A DNA stretch of 45,435 nt, taken from the IMG/VR virus record IMGVR_UViG_3300042554_003318, positions 1 through 45,435 of that record; one strand, written 5' to 3'. Under the pieces are notes generated by a model. That model had not been told where the DNA came from. It saw only the letters and a list, made by a program, of their open reading frames with translations, and ran no database searches. Positions 20,742 to 30,440 of this stretch are shown here, one piece after another (position 1 is the first letter of the stretch; every line of letters begins with the position of its first letter). Source of the DNA: a virus. A program made the translations under genes and the position numbers.

Positions 20742-23700
20742 TTAGATCCTTCCTACGCCTGACGACCTCAACAGTGACCTTTGGGCCCTTGAGACTTCTT
20801 CGGCAAGCTTCCTGATGTCTTGGTCGCTTCTAACAGTTGGGTTGTTGATTATAACACTTGCGTTTACCGCTCCGGATGTGCTACCGCCAGCTGCACTAAT
20901 GCCGTGTATTGGTCGATATGTCCTTGGGAACACCCTGGCGACACCATACGGGGTAACCTGCATTGTTTCCGTGCCAGCCTCGCCTACCCTAAATATACCA
21001 GGGCCCATCATAGTTCCGCCGCTTGCAAAACCGGCAACAGGGTTATACTTCCCAAGCGGGCTAAGTGTGGACTTGAGCTTTGTGACCTGCACCTCAAACT
21101 GCTTCTGTATAGAATCTGCTGAGGACGGTGCGACGCTCATCGATGTTGCAAAGAGCCTTCTCATCTCAGTGCCAACAAGGAACATCTTTAGCGCATTTGA
21201 ATGTGTAATCCCCCAAACCGTTGGAGAAATTCCTGTTGGCGCCATTTTCTTTGCGCTATCTTGAACTTCTTTCCAAAGTGTCATGAATCTCAGCCTTAGG
21301 GCACCGAGAGTCATCTTGTTTGCGGTAACCTGCATCCCTGCGGCATCTGACTCAACCTGCTTTTCCATTTGAGCACCGACGCCATGCTCTCTCCAGTTGT
21401 CGTACGGCCTTCCGCCAAGCGTTGATGTACCGTTTCCAGCAGACCCAGGCGGAGTTGTGTACTGTCCTCCTGGGTCATCGTCATTGGCTCCTGTTCCGGG
21501 GTTGTTAAGCGAGTTTTGCAGCTGCTTGATTTTCTTGACAAGCTTGGCAATCTTATCTGCAAGCTTGATGAATTTTTCAATTGTCTTTGTCCAGGACCCC
21601 AAGAATGACTCCCCAAAATTGGCAGCATCTTCGGCAAGCTCCGCATCAAGGTCGCCAATACTTGCAAACGATTGACCGTATAGGGCCTTAATTCTCGCAA
21701 TTGCCTCTGCGCCTGTAATTTTTCCTTGTTCCAAGAGAAGCATGATTCTTTGCATCTCTTCCTGGAACTTCATTCTCATCGCCTCAAACCTCTCGTCAAT
21801 TTCCTCAAGTCCCCTGGTTACCGGTTCGCTTGCCATTGCCTCGTCAAGGGCAATTCTCTTTCTCTCAAGCGCAGCCTGCTTTACGGCATCAGTCTTTGCC
21901 TCTTCGGCCTCTCGCATTCTTGCCGCAGCTTCAAGCGGATCAATAGATGCGTCGTAGAGTGCAAGCCGTGCCATTTCTATGTTTCTATTTGCATCTCGAA
22001 GGCTTTTCTCAACAGCGAGCAGTCTATTCTTCTTCTCTTGCTCCTCAATTTCGTCCTTAAGTGCCTTAAGGTTCCAGGTCGTTCCCTCGACAATGACTTC
22101 CTGGGTTGCAAGGAACGCCTCTTTTGCCTTCTCAAGCTGCTCTTTGAATCTCTTGTCAAACAGAGCCTGAATTCTGTTTTGCAGGGCTCCGGATGCTATG
22201 TTGAACTTAGCCTTAAGGAAGGAAAGCTTTTCGTTAAGCTTCTCAATTGCCCTTGAAAGGCCTTCAGTTGAGTCTTCAGCACCATTGATGAGAAGATTCC
22301 ACTGCTCTGCCTGCTCTTTGCTTACCATAAATCGGCTTGCAAGCGTATCTAGCATTTGGTTTAGTTGGTCTACGTTTGTGAACGGGCCAGCCTGCATTAC
22401 CGCGGCGACAATTTCAGCCTGAGCCTTCATTGCGGCAAGATTTGCAAGCTGATTGTTTACTATTCCGCCCGATTCGTTTCTGATTGGCGTCTTAAACTCA
22501 AACGCAAGCTTGTTTTCGTAAACCTTCTGAATCATTGATTGAATGTTGTCTAGCAGAACCATATTCTGCTGCATCTCTTTGGTATTTAGGCCAAGAGGTG
22601 CCGCCGCGTTCGTGAACGCCTCTTCTGCGCTAAGCGAACCGCCAGCCTCATTGAGCGCAGCAAGAACATCTTTAATTCCGAAATTTATTGATTCGATTTC
22701 CGGATTTAGGGCCTTGAATGACGTAACAATGTCGTCAACCTTAAGGGGAATTTGTTCGGCAATTGAAACCATCTCGGCAAACGTCATCTTGCCGTCTGTC
22801 AATGCGTTGTTCCAGATTTCTTGCTCCATCTGTGCCTGGGTCATGTCCATCTCAACGCCTTCGCCAGCAACCTCTCCGTCTTGGAATTGCGGTCTTCCAA
22901 CGGCATCAGATATCACTCCGCCTGCCGCTGACCCGAGCATTGAGCCGATGATGGCGCCGATTGGACCCCCGAGCAGGAATCCAGCTAGTCCGCCAATAAC
23001 GGATGTTATAGATGAAATTGCCGTCCTAATAACATCTGCCTTGTTGACAAAAATGTCAAACAGTGCAAAGAAGCCGGTCAAAAGAACGGTAGACTTACCA
23101 ACCAGTCCAAGCCCGTCTTTCAGGGACTTTCCTAGTGCTGCAAGTCCGCCCGCCCCAGTCTTTAGTGCGTTAGCAAATCCACCACTATCCTGAACAACAT
23201 TTTTTGCCCCTTTTGTGCTGAGGTATGCCCCGATTCCGCGCTCTATGCTTGGCCTTAGGGGTCCGCCCGCCAATCCAACTGCCGCAGCCCTCGAAGCAGA
23301 AGCTCCTCTAAGCCCCGCAAAGGCACCGCCAATAGACCTTGCAAAAGTGGAGATACTTTCCTTGAAGACGCTTACTGCATTCCTGAAGAATCCCCCAGTA
23401 GACTTAAGGTCTGCGCCGAAACCTGCCAGCCTGGCTGCTATTGGGGTATCCCTTGTTGCAAGGGCACTGACTCCGGACATGTATTCTTGCCGTGCCGCAA
23501 CCCCAATAAGTCTTGATCCACCGACCCCAGAAAGGTTCCTTACGCCCTGCGCCGTCTGTGCTGTTGCGGAAACTTGCGCCTGCGCTGCTGCAACTGTTGC
23601 TGAAATATTTTGTCTTTGAACGGGGCTGAAAGCGTTTCCGGTCTGGTCAACAACCTTCTGCATGACCACTTTTTGAATCTTAAGTTCACCAGCCGCAGTT

Positions 23701-26700
23701 CTTGCCTTGTTGGCAAGCGGAGCGCCCATCTGATATGCCTGTCTGGAGGCAACAGTTCCTGCGCTAAACGCACCAAGTGAGCCAAAGAGCTTCTGGAGGC
23801 CTCCAAGTGCACCGCCAGAAGGTGCCTTGATAAGCTCTCCTGCGGGACCAAATTTTGCAGCGGAACCAAAAAGAAGTTTTCCAAAAAGCTTACCGGTTGC
23901 CAAAATCGCAAGAGAAGCCCCAATTGCCTCTACTGCAAATGGTATACTTGTAAGGAGCTCAAGGAAGATGTTCAGCAGCCGTATAAATACGCTTATTAGC
24001 GGCATTACAAGCGTAATTCCAGTGATCAGCTCAGCGAAGAACGCACCGCCAGCACCTGACGCAAGGGATTGAAGGGCAGGAACAAGCTTGGACTGAACTT
24101 CGCGAACAAGCCCCTGCATTGGAACCGCAAAGTTGTCAACTACTCCTCTGAACGCGCTGTTTTGAGCATATTCCTTTGAGAGCACGCCGAATGCAGCGAT
24201 CACGGCTGTTATACCAAGAAGAATTGGGTTTGTGTTGAACGCCAGGGCAATTCCCCTCATTGCAAGCGCCGCAACCGCGGCGGCCCTGACAAAGTCTATC
24301 CTCATCAGCTCGGATATCGCCCTTATTCCGTCTCCGATTACTGCAAATACGCCAGATCCTCCGCCTTGCCCGAGTGCGGTGAAAAGCCTGATAACCCCTT
24401 CCCCAAACTTCTGGAATATTTGAACTGTTGCCTGAAGGGTTGGGGCAATTTCATCAAGCATTCCACTGAACTGTGAGGCAAAGTTTGCAGTTGCTGTTCT
24501 TGCGGCCCTTGACTGGAATACAAGGCCGATGTCATACATGACATCTCTAAGTCCGTCATATATTGGCTTTGTAACGACCGCAACCATGTACTGGCTTGTG
24601 TCCTGAAGTGTAGAAAGTGCTCCCTGGAATGTCCTTGAGAGCTTCTCCATTCCTCCGCCGAAGACAAGCGACATCTCCTCAAGGATCTTTCTTGCAGCTG
24701 CGGCTCCTTCAATTTTTCCTCGCTTTGAAAGTACTCGCATTGCCTGAACCGGTCCTTGATTCAAAATAAGATCTACGGTTTCCTTGGAAATTCCCTTAGC
24801 GCCCTTTGCCGCTTGCATGGAAATTCCGTATTGCTGCCTTGCGCCCTCCTTGCCAAGCTTTACAAACCTGTTGACCTGCGCATTAAGGGCAGATTCTGCT
24901 GCAAGCTTTGCGTCCCTGTCTGTTGAGGTGAGCATCTCTTTAGTGATTGTTACGGTTCGCTTTTTTACGGAGTCATAGTAGCTTATTGTTGCCTCTCCCT
25001 GTTGGACCATCTGTTTCATGACGGCCTTTGAAAGGAGCTCGTATCCAGCAATACCTGCGTTTGCCAGCTGCATCATGTCGTTTTGGTATACGCGACCAGA
25101 TTGCTTCATCTGCCCAAGTGCATAAGTGATTCGGTTTAGCTTGTCGTCTTCTCCGCCAAGCGCCGCAACAGCGTCACCAATAATTTGAAGATTTGGCATG
25201 ATTTCTTTTGTTTCGAAACCGAACGCGCGCATCCTTCTTGCTGATTCAACAAGTTCAGGGAATCTGAACGGCGTTACGTTTGCAAACTGCTGAATAGACT
25301 TTACAAGTGTATCTGCCTGATCTGATGCCTTGGTAATATCAACATTCGTTGCTCCCATTGCCTTCTGCTCGTTTTCAAACAGTGTCTGGAATGCAACCGC
25401 AGAGTTTTCGAGCTGTGCATTGAATCCAATAATTCCGCCCTGGAGGTGCGACAGGAGCGAACCAACGCCCTGGCTGATCTGACCAACTATCTGCTGGCTA
25501 AATCCGAATTTTATCTGATCAACAAATCTTCCAAGAATTCCAGATTGTCGCTCAATACCGCGTGCGGCTTCTTTTTCTGCATTCCTAATCTCTTGTCCGC
25601 CAACAGGCATAAATCCTGGTAGGAATCTTCCACTGCCTCCGCCGCCGCCACCTCCACCGCCAGTTCCCGTCGCCCCCCTACCAACACCCGCACCGCCAGC
25701 CCCAGCTGCCATTATTGGCGTGGCCACTGCCGCCTGCCTTCCAAGGGCCGCAGCGAGTCCCTTGGTTGTAATCTTTCCACCGGAAATACCACGGAGCTCT
25801 GCCATCATTTCGGCAAGTCCGCGGATTGTCGCCCTTAGATCGCTCAGCTTCTTAGGGGATACCGGTGCAATTGTAGAAAGTGCGCCAAATAGCTGCGCCA
25901 TCGCAGCCGCGTTCTTGTTCATTGACGATACGTTTTTACCACCAATTGGCGGAACGCCAGCAGGCTGTCCGCCGGGGGCTACCGCAGTCCTTCTCCCTCT
26001 TCGCCCGCCACCGCCGCCGCCAGCACCGCCAGCAGCAATGGCTGGAACTGCAGCCTCTTGCGCCGCCCTAGTTGCAGCAGCCGCTCTTGTTCCGGTGGCA
26101 GCTCTGCCCTTCTTAGCCTCTTTAACAACAGACTCGCCTGCGGCTGTTGCAATTGCGGCAGCGGACTGATCGACGGCAGCAGCGGTAGCCTCAGCCTTCT
26201 TTGCCGCCCTTGCATCTGCTCGCTCTTGCTTTGCTATTTCCTTTCTTGCAGCTGGGCTTATGTTTGCAGCAATGTCGGCAGCAAGCTGCTGTAGGGCCTG
26301 GTTTGCGGCTCCTGTTGCGACAGAGACATCACCCTGCGCTTGCATTCTCTGGAACTGCTTTCCTTCCCTTGTTCCATAAAGACCGTATTTTGCTCCTTCG
26401 CCAGAAAGAAGAACGGCAAGCCTTGCAAACGTCCCTTTTACAGTTGGCTTAGAGGACGGAATTTGTTCGGTAAGAAATGCAGGGGGTGCGTTTTTTAGAG
26501 CCGCGGTGTATCCTGTTTTTTCAATTTTACGACCAAGGGCTATAACTTTTTGCCTGTGCTGCTCTGACTCTTTTGTGATAAGCGCAATTGCTGCTTCTTT
26601 CTGTTTTCTTGCGCTCTCTGTTCCTGCTGGTCTTCTTTCAATAAGCGCAAGTTTTCTTTTAAGGGTTTCGCTGATTTTACCAAGTCTTTTTTCTTCTTTT

Positions 26701-29126
26701 TGCAGCTCTGCAATTCCACGCTTTTTTCTCATCGGGTCCAGAATTTCTTTTTTGTACTTTGCAAATTCAGGATTTGGTCCGATAAGACTTGTTGAGTACC
26801 TTTCTTCTGTAACTTTTGGCATAAACCTTGAAAGGAATGCGCCCATAAAGGCAGGACTGCTTGCAAGGAAGCTTCCGGATTGCTTTACTATGACGGCAGG
26901 CTTGGCAATTGCGCTAGACCTTATTTCCCTTGAAGATCTGCCCGTAAGTATTACCCCATCCTCGCCGCCTAGCGTCAAATATGCCCTATGGAGCGACGGC
27001 AAAACCCTTGTCAACTCAAGACCGGCCGCCCTTGCAGCTTCTGTTGACTGAATTCCAGGAGATGAAGTTGCCGTTGCAATGGCTTTCTTGTAGTTGTCAA
27101 CAAGCTTGCCAGCGGCCTCTTCAAGTATCTTCCTGCGTGAGGTTGCGTTTTTATCTCCCCTGAGGAATTGATTTCTTACTTTTCCAGCAAATCTTCCACC
27201 GGAGCGCTGAATGATAAAATCGTATTCAGAAACATTAAGAGGGGTCTCTTCAGATCCAAGATGGTTAACAATCTTTTCGTCAAACTTTCCCTTTTTAATC
27301 GCTTCAAAGAGTTTGCTTGTTCTTTCGTTGTATTTCTTTAGACCAGCCCTGAACTTTGGGGCGTCTCTTTGAATCAACTGCTCTGTAGTCATCTTTTCTC
27401 TTGGCGTTCTGAATTGCAGCTTTCCGCTTGCAATGTCTTCTGCCATTTGAACCATTGGCATCAAGCCCCTGGTCTTTGAGGTGCCAGCAAGAGACGCTAC
27501 GGTGAACAGGAGATTCTTATCGTCCTGACTGAGATTCTTTCTTCTTTCCTTTACGAGCGTTACTGCTCGTTTAAGATCCGGGTCCCCCGTCGCAAACCAT
27601 GCGGCCCCTCGCTCCTTGCTTGTGAGGTTCCTGTATTCTTTTGATCCAAATGAATCGCTAAGTGCCCTAAGAAGCGAAAGGTGACCTTGAACCCTTCCAA
27701 CTATCGCCTGCCCCTCAAAGCTGTTGAAAAAATCTGGTCCGTTCTGAGAAAGCAGTCGCTTATAGTAGTCAAGGTCTTTTCTGATTGCCGCGTAGGCCCT
27801 TATCGGGCTTTTGTGAACAGCCCCTTCAAAATCCTGAAAATTAGCAAGAGCTGCAAATGGGTCCTTAATCCTTGAAGTTGCCGCAGATACCCTTTTTGCC
27901 GATGTTTCTTTTCTTGCAATTTTCTGCCTTGCAGCTGCTTGTCGCTGCTTTGCAAGGGATCGTATGTTTGACGCTGTGGACTTAGAGGACGCAATTGCAG
28001 AAACAAACGCAGACGCAAAACCGGACCTGTCGCTAAGGCCCCTAGAAAGCGCATCCTCAAATTGCCTTATTCCGTTTGCCGTATCCGGAATACTAATCGG
28101 GGCCTTCCCGCTGATCCACATCTGTCTCTTTTTTCTTGCATCGCCACCAACCATTACCCTCTTGCCGGTTGCCTTTACGGTGACTTGCCTTTTTACGGTA
28201 AGGGCCTTCCCTTCGCGAATATTTTGAAGCGCTTGAGAAAGGGCCTTTTCTGCAGTCATCCTTCTGTCGGCAGCCATCAGCCTGGCAGCCTCTCTTGAAA
28301 TAACCGTCAAGTCATCCTTGATGAGTCCTTGAACAGATCCAGGAATCGAAACATCTTTTCCGGTTCCTTGAATAAGAGATCTAAGGTTTGTTGGATTTCC
28401 TTTTTTATCAAACCTCAAACCTTCCATGCCCTTGCCCCCGAGAAGGGAGAGTATCGATGCAGCCGCCCTTACTCCCTGAACTCCGTTTTTCTTAACAAGA
28501 TCAAGCATTGCGGAGTTAAAGCCCCTTGACTTTGCGTCTGCTTTTCCGAGGGGGCCCCTGCCAACGGCGCCAAGAAGCTTGTATCTTTGATACGGATTCA
28601 GGCCACTGGTAGATGCGAGCTCTCGATAGAGCGCGTCAAGAATCTGCTGAGGGTTTTTTGTAGAAAGTTTTCTTTCTGCAACCCTTTTACCAATTCGCTT
28701 AGTGATCTGATCTACATACGGATCTTTTGATTTTCCAGATGCTTTGTTTTGCTTTGATATCTTTTCATTAATAGAACTGCGAACTACCTCAAGGGTAATT
28801 TTTCTTTCCTGATCCCAGCTTGGGCCCATTGCCTCAGACACTCGCCTAACGGTATTGAGTCCATCTTGTACTGCAGGAATTGAGCTAACAAGTGCTGACT
28901 TGTCGCCAAGCAAAATTCTGTGCGCAAGGCGTTCGGCGTCTACCGGCCTCATCATATTAAACGCAGACGCAACGTCTATCTCATCGTCACCCGAGAGTCT
29001 ATTGCCGTAGTTTAGGGTGGTTAGAAGCTGCTCTACGTAGCCTTCTTCGCGAAGATTAGCTGATTCCTTATAGTTTGTGCCTACATCATCAGCGCCAAAA
29101 AAAGCATCGTAGTCTTTGTCAGACAT
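20742..29126 (-). CDS. Tape measure protein (2794 aa)
   Basis: The longest gene here. A TP901/lambda-H-like core lies at about residues 1200-1500 (GFSQQIVGQISQGVGSLL, NSAVAFQTLFENEQKA, FRFPELVESARRMRAFGF, NDMMQLANAGIAGYELL). Hydrophobic segments follow at about 1630-1660, 2020-2035 and a glycine-rich pair near 2050-2080 (LAGFLLGGPIGAIIGSMLG). The first 1100 residues are Lys/Arg/Ala-rich and mostly helical, separated by a Gly-run linker (about 1150-1170). The C-terminus (GIFRVGEAGTETMQVTPYG) is typical of tape measures. The rule of about 0.15 nm per residue would imply a tail near 400 nm if all of it is ruler. Confidence 0.93.
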   Translation of the reverse strand: MSDKDYDAFFGADDVGTNYKESANLREEGYVEQLLTTLNYGNRLSGDDEIDVASAFNMMRPVDAERLAHRILLGDKSALVSSIPAVQDGLNTVRRVSEAMGPSWDQERKITLEVVRSSINEKISKQNKASGKSKDPYVDQITKRIGKRVAERKLSTKNPQQILDALYRELASTSGLNPYQRYKLLGAVGRGPLGKADAKSRGFNSAMLDLVKKNGVQGVRAAASILSLLGGKGMEGLRFDKKGNPTNLRSLIQGTGKDVSIPGSVQGLIKDDLTVISREAARLMAADRRMTAEKALSQALQNIREGKALTVKRQVTVKATGKRVMVGGDARKKRQMWISGKAPISIPDTANGIRQFEDALSRGLSDRSGFASAFVSAIASSKSTASNIRSLAKQRQAAARQKIARKETSAKRVSAATSRIKDPFAALANFQDFEGAVHKSPIRAYAAIRKDLDYYKRLLSQNGPDFFNSFEGQAIVGRVQGHLSLLRALSDSFGSKEYRNLTSKERGAAWFATGDPDLKRAVTLVKERRKNLSQDDKNLLFTVASLAGTSKTRGLMPMVQMAEDIASGKLQFRTPREKMTTEQLIQRDAPKFRAGLKKYNERTSKLFEAIKKGKFDEKIVNHLGSEETPLNVSEYDFIIQRSGGRFAGKVRNQFLRGDKNATSRRKILEEAAGKLVDNYKKAIATATSSPGIQSTEAARAAGLELTRVLPSLHRAYLTLGGEDGVILTGRSSREIRSSAIAKPAVIVKQSGSFLASSPAFMGAFLSRFMPKVTEERYSTSLIGPNPEFAKYKKEILDPMRKKRGIAELQKEEKRLGKISETLKRKLALIERRPAGTESARKQKEAAIALITKESEQHRQKVIALGRKIEKTGYTAALKNAPPAFLTEQIPSSKPTVKGTFARLAVLLSGEGAKYGLYGTREGKQFQRMQAQGDVSVATGAANQALQQLAADIAANISPAARKEIAKQERADARAAKKAEATAAAVDQSAAAIATAAGESVVKEAKKGRAATGTRAAAATRAAQEAAVPAIAAGGAGGGGGGRRGRRTAVAPGGQPAGVPPIGGKNVSSMNKNAAAMAQLFGALSTIAPVSPKKLSDLRATIRGLAEMMAELRGISGGKITTKGLAAALGRQAAVATPIMAAGAGGAGVGRGATGTGGGGGGGGGSGRFLPGFMPVGGQEIRNAEKEAARGIERQSGILGRFVDQIKFGFSQQIVGQISQGVGSLLSHLQGGIIGFNAQLENSAVAFQTLFENEQKAMGATNVDITKASDQADTLVKSIQQFANVTPFRFPELVESARRMRAFGFETKEIMPNLQIIGDAVAALGGEDDKLNRITYALGQMKQSGRVYQNDMMQLANAGIAGYELLSKAVMKQMVQQGEATISYYDSVKKRTVTITKEMLTSTDRDAKLAAESALNAQVNRFVKLGKEGARQQYGISMQAAKGAKGISKETVDLILNQGPVQAMRVLSKRGKIEGAAAARKILEEMSLVFGGGMEKLSRTFQGALSTLQDTSQYMVAVVTKPIYDGLRDVMYDIGLVFQSRAARTATANFASQFSGMLDEIAPTLQATVQIFQKFGEGVIRLFTALGQGGGSGVFAVIGDGIRAISELMRIDFVRAAAVAALAMRGIALAFNTNPILLGITAVIAAFGVLSKEYAQNSAFRGVVDNFAVPMQGLVREVQSKLVPALQSLASGAGGAFFAELITGITLVMPLISVFIRLLNIFLELLTSIPFAVEAIGASLAILATGKLFGKLLFGSAAKFGPAGELIKAPSGGALGGLQKLFGSLGAFSAGTVASRQAYQMGAPLANKARTAAGELKIQKVVMQKVVDQTGNAFSPVQRQNISATVAAAQAQVSATAQTAQGVRNLSGVGGSRLIGVAARQEYMSGVSALATRDTPIAARLAGFGADLKSTGGFFRNAVSVFKESISTFARSIGGAFAGLRGASASRAAAVGLAGGPLRPSIERGIGAYLSTKGAKNVVQDSGGFANALKTGAGGLAALGKSLKDGLGLVGKSTVLLTGFFALFDIFVNKADVIRTAISSITSVIGGLAGFLLGGPIGAIIGSMLGSAAGGVISDAVGRPQFQDGEVAGEGVEMDMTQAQMEQEIWNNALTDGKMTFAEMVSIAEQIPLKVDDIVTSFKALNPEIESINFGIKDVLAALNEAGGSLSAEEAFTNAAAPLGLNTKEMQQNMVLLDNIQSMIQKVYENKLAFEFKTPIRNESGGIVNNQLANLAAMKAQAEIVAAVMQAGPFTNVDQLNQMLDTLASRFMVSKEQAEQWNLLINGAEDSTEGLSRAIEKLNEKLSFLKAKFNIASGALQNRIQALFDKRFKEQLEKAKEAFLATQEVIVEGTTWNLKALKDEIEEQEKKNRLLAVEKSLRDANRNIEMARLALYDASIDPLEAAARMREAEEAKTDAVKQAALERKRIALDEAMASEPVTRGLEEIDERFEAMRMKFQEEMQRIMLLLEQGKITGAEAIARIKALYGQSFASIGDLDAELAEDAANFGESFLGSWTKTIEKFIKLADKIAKLVKKIKQLQNSLNNPGTGANDDDPGGQYTTPPGSAGNGTSTLGGRPYDNWREHGVGAQMEKQVESDAAGMQVTANKMTLGALRLRFMTLWKEVQDSAKKMAPTGISPTVWGITHSNALKMFLVGTEMRRLFATSMSVAPSSADSIQKQFEVQVTKLKSTLSPLGKYNPVAGFASGGTMMGPGIFRVGEAGTETMQVTPYGVARVFPRTYRPIHGISAAGGSTSGAVNASVIINNPTVRSDQDIRKLAEEVSRAQRSLLRSSGVGRI

Positions 29127-29459
29127 TTACTTATCTCTCTCCGCCGCCCTATTGCGCATTTTCTCAATTCGGTCTCGAACTAGCGATTGCTTGGCTTCTG
29201 GAGATCCAAACTGCATAACAAGAGCGTCAATGGATGATTCCTTGTCGGGCGCGCTGAGGATTCTCTTGCCGCCAGCCGCTCTGTCGTCGGTCTTTGACTT
29301 GAACTTCTTGTCGCGCTCTTCCATGTATCTGCTGAATGAGGCGATCTGGGGGAGGGTCATACGCATGAAGTCACTCGGCGTATAGCCAAATGCGTCAGCG
29401 TACGATCCCATAATCACACCCCAATCGATATCTGACCAACCTACGCCCGACTTGGTGCT
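29127..29459 (-). CDS. Tail assembly chaperone, frameshift-extended part (T-like)
   Basis: Reached by a -1 slip at 29459-29465, continuing AGC ACC AAG and so on through VGWSDIDWGVIMGSYADAFGY to TPSDFMRMTLPQIASFSRYM and a Lys/Arg-rich end. About 110 residues are added to the G-like protein, giving a product near 204 residues. The block from 29417 has its own GTG, but the slippery site is the better explanation. The long product tethers tube subunits to the tape measure during assembly, as lambda gpGT does. It ends directly before the tape measure ATG. Confidence 0.82.
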   Translation of the reverse strand, partial: STKSGVGWSDIDWGVIMGSYADAFGYTPSDFMRMTLPQIASFSRYMEERDKKFKSKTDDRAAGGKRILSAPDKESSIDALVMQFGSPEAKQSLVRDRIEKMRNRAAERDK

Positions 29460-29740
29460 TTTCCCACTTGCTCACCATCGGTGGGCTCTTCTGGGAGAAG
29501 TCCGCTGTCGCGGAGAACCTTGGTCACGGTCTCCTGCATGCTTCTGATGTCAAATCGTTCGCCGACTTCTCGCTCATCAACTTCTGGCTCATTCTTTCGA
29601 ATCGCCAACCAAAGGACGTAGCGGAGAACGGTAAACTTGTTAAAGTCGATCTGGTCAATTGCCCCGTATCTCTCTTCGAGATCCGCCAGGTCGTTAAGGC
29701 TAAGTGCCTTCTTTGGGCTTATTTCTACTAGGTTTGCCAC
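29441..29740 (-). CDS. Tail assembly chaperone (G-like)
   Basis: 99 residues: LNDLADLEERYGAIDQIDFNKFTVLRYVLWLAIRKNEPEVDE, a typical short helical tail chaperone. It starts at GTG 29740 with GGAGAGAA upstream and ends PTDGEQVGKAPSRA. The codons GTG GGA AAA before the end contain the slippery heptamer. It lies between the tail tube gene and the tape measure, the invariant position for these chaperones. Confidence 0.85.
   Translation of the reverse strand: MANLVEISPKKALSLNDLADLEERYGAIDQIDFNKFTVLRYVLWLAIRKNEPEVDEREVGERFDIRSMQETVTKVLRDSGLLPEEPTDGEQVGKAPSRA
29459..29465 (-). promoter_or_regulatory. Programmed -1 ribosomal frameshift heptamer
   Basis: On the minus strand G GGA AAA, read in the zero frame as GTG-GGA-AAA, matches X-XXY-YYZ. 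Slipping back one base gives GGG-AAA-AGC and leads directly into the next long open frame, while the zero frame stops 15 bases later (TAG 29441-29443). GGGAAAG/GGGAAAA are common sites for tail chaperone pairs. No stimulating pseudoknot was worked out. Confidence 0.85.
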
Positions 29741-29783
29741 TGTTCTCTCCTATCTTTCCAATCACGGCAAGTCGCCGCGTGGA

Positions 29784-29812
29784 TATCATAGCGCAACCAG
29801 CGCTATAGATAT
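29784..29812. promoter_or_regulatory. Interrupted palindrome ahead of the tail chaperone genes
   Basis: ATAGCGC, AACCA, GCGCTAT is a perfect 7-5-7 inverted repeat (29788-29806), extended outward by ATATC and GATAT with one offset base. It overlaps a minus-strand TATGAT (29785-29790) that could be a -10; the matching -35 is poor. It lies between the tail-tube terminator and the chaperone start at 29740, where a regulated promoter would be expected. Confidence 0.45.
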
Positions 29813-29825
29813 TTATAAAACATAA

Positions 29826-29852
29826 AACCCCTGGGGGCAAGCCCCAGGGGTT
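29826..29852 (-). terminator. Terminator after the major tail protein
   Basis: AACCCCTGGGG / CCCCAGGGGTT, an 11-bp stem with 5-base loop, followed on the minus strand by TTATGTTTTAT. It lies 24 bases past the tail tube stop. It resembles the hairpin at 14395 in its CCCCAGGGG core. It limits read-through from the abundant tail tube gene. Confidence 0.8.
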
Positions 29853-29875
29853 CTATTACGCCTAAAGAAGGCGGA

Positions 29876-30427
29876 TTAGCTCTCGATCTCCACGCGGATG
29901 ATCTGATCGCCAGCGGTGAGGGTCGTGTCAACAATGGCATTGAAGTCAATGTCCATCGTTGAAATGGCCTCACGCATGAATGGGAAGTTCAGAGCGGTCG
30001 AGAACGCCTTGAAGAGGTGAACAATCACCTTCTTGTTTGGGTCATCGGTTCGCGTGTGGGTGAACTTCACATACATCGCTGATGGCTTGTCGTCGTATTC
30101 CGTCGTAAAGACGTTGTGAGTGCCGGTGATGCCGTTCGTGCCGGTTGAAAGCGTCGTCTTGGCTGCGGTGAAGAACCGAGCAAGATTCTCAAAGTTAATC
30201 TCAACCGAACGAGCCGACGCCGTGACGTTGCCACCGTAGTAGCCACGTGCAATCACGAAATTCGACTGGCCGCGGAACTCTGCTTCCTGGAACTCCACGC
30301 GGAACTCAACATCGCCACCGACTTCGCCGATGGTGTAGAGCGTCGTGTAGGTCGTGGGAAGGTCCGCGGGATTGGCCCCGGAAACCCAAGGCGCAACCGA
30401 AAGTGTGCCTGATCCTAGTGTCAGCAT
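29876..30427 (-). CDS. Major tail (tube) protein
   Basis: 183 residues, beta-rich: MLTLGSGTLSVAPWVSGANP, VEFRVEFQEAEFRGQSNFVIARGYYGG, VNITFENLARFF-like strand-helix (SVEINFENLARFF), and a long beta-loop end HLFKAFSTALNFPF to DQIIRVEIES. The layout and the position between the tail terminator and chaperones identify the tube protein. GAGGAG lies 9 bases before ATG 30427. GC-rich codons like the capsid gene and its own terminator point to high expression. Confidence 0.82.
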   Translation of the reverse strand: MLTLGSGTLSVAPWVSGANPADLPTTYTTLYTIGEVGGDVEFRVEFQEAEFRGQSNFVIARGYYGGNVTASARSVEINFENLARFFTAAKTTLSTGTNGITGTHNVFTTEYDDKPSAMYVKFTHTRTDDPNKKVIVHLFKAFSTALNFPFMREAISTMDIDFNAIVDTTLTAGDQIIRVEIES

Positions 30428-30440
30428 GCTGCGTTACTCC

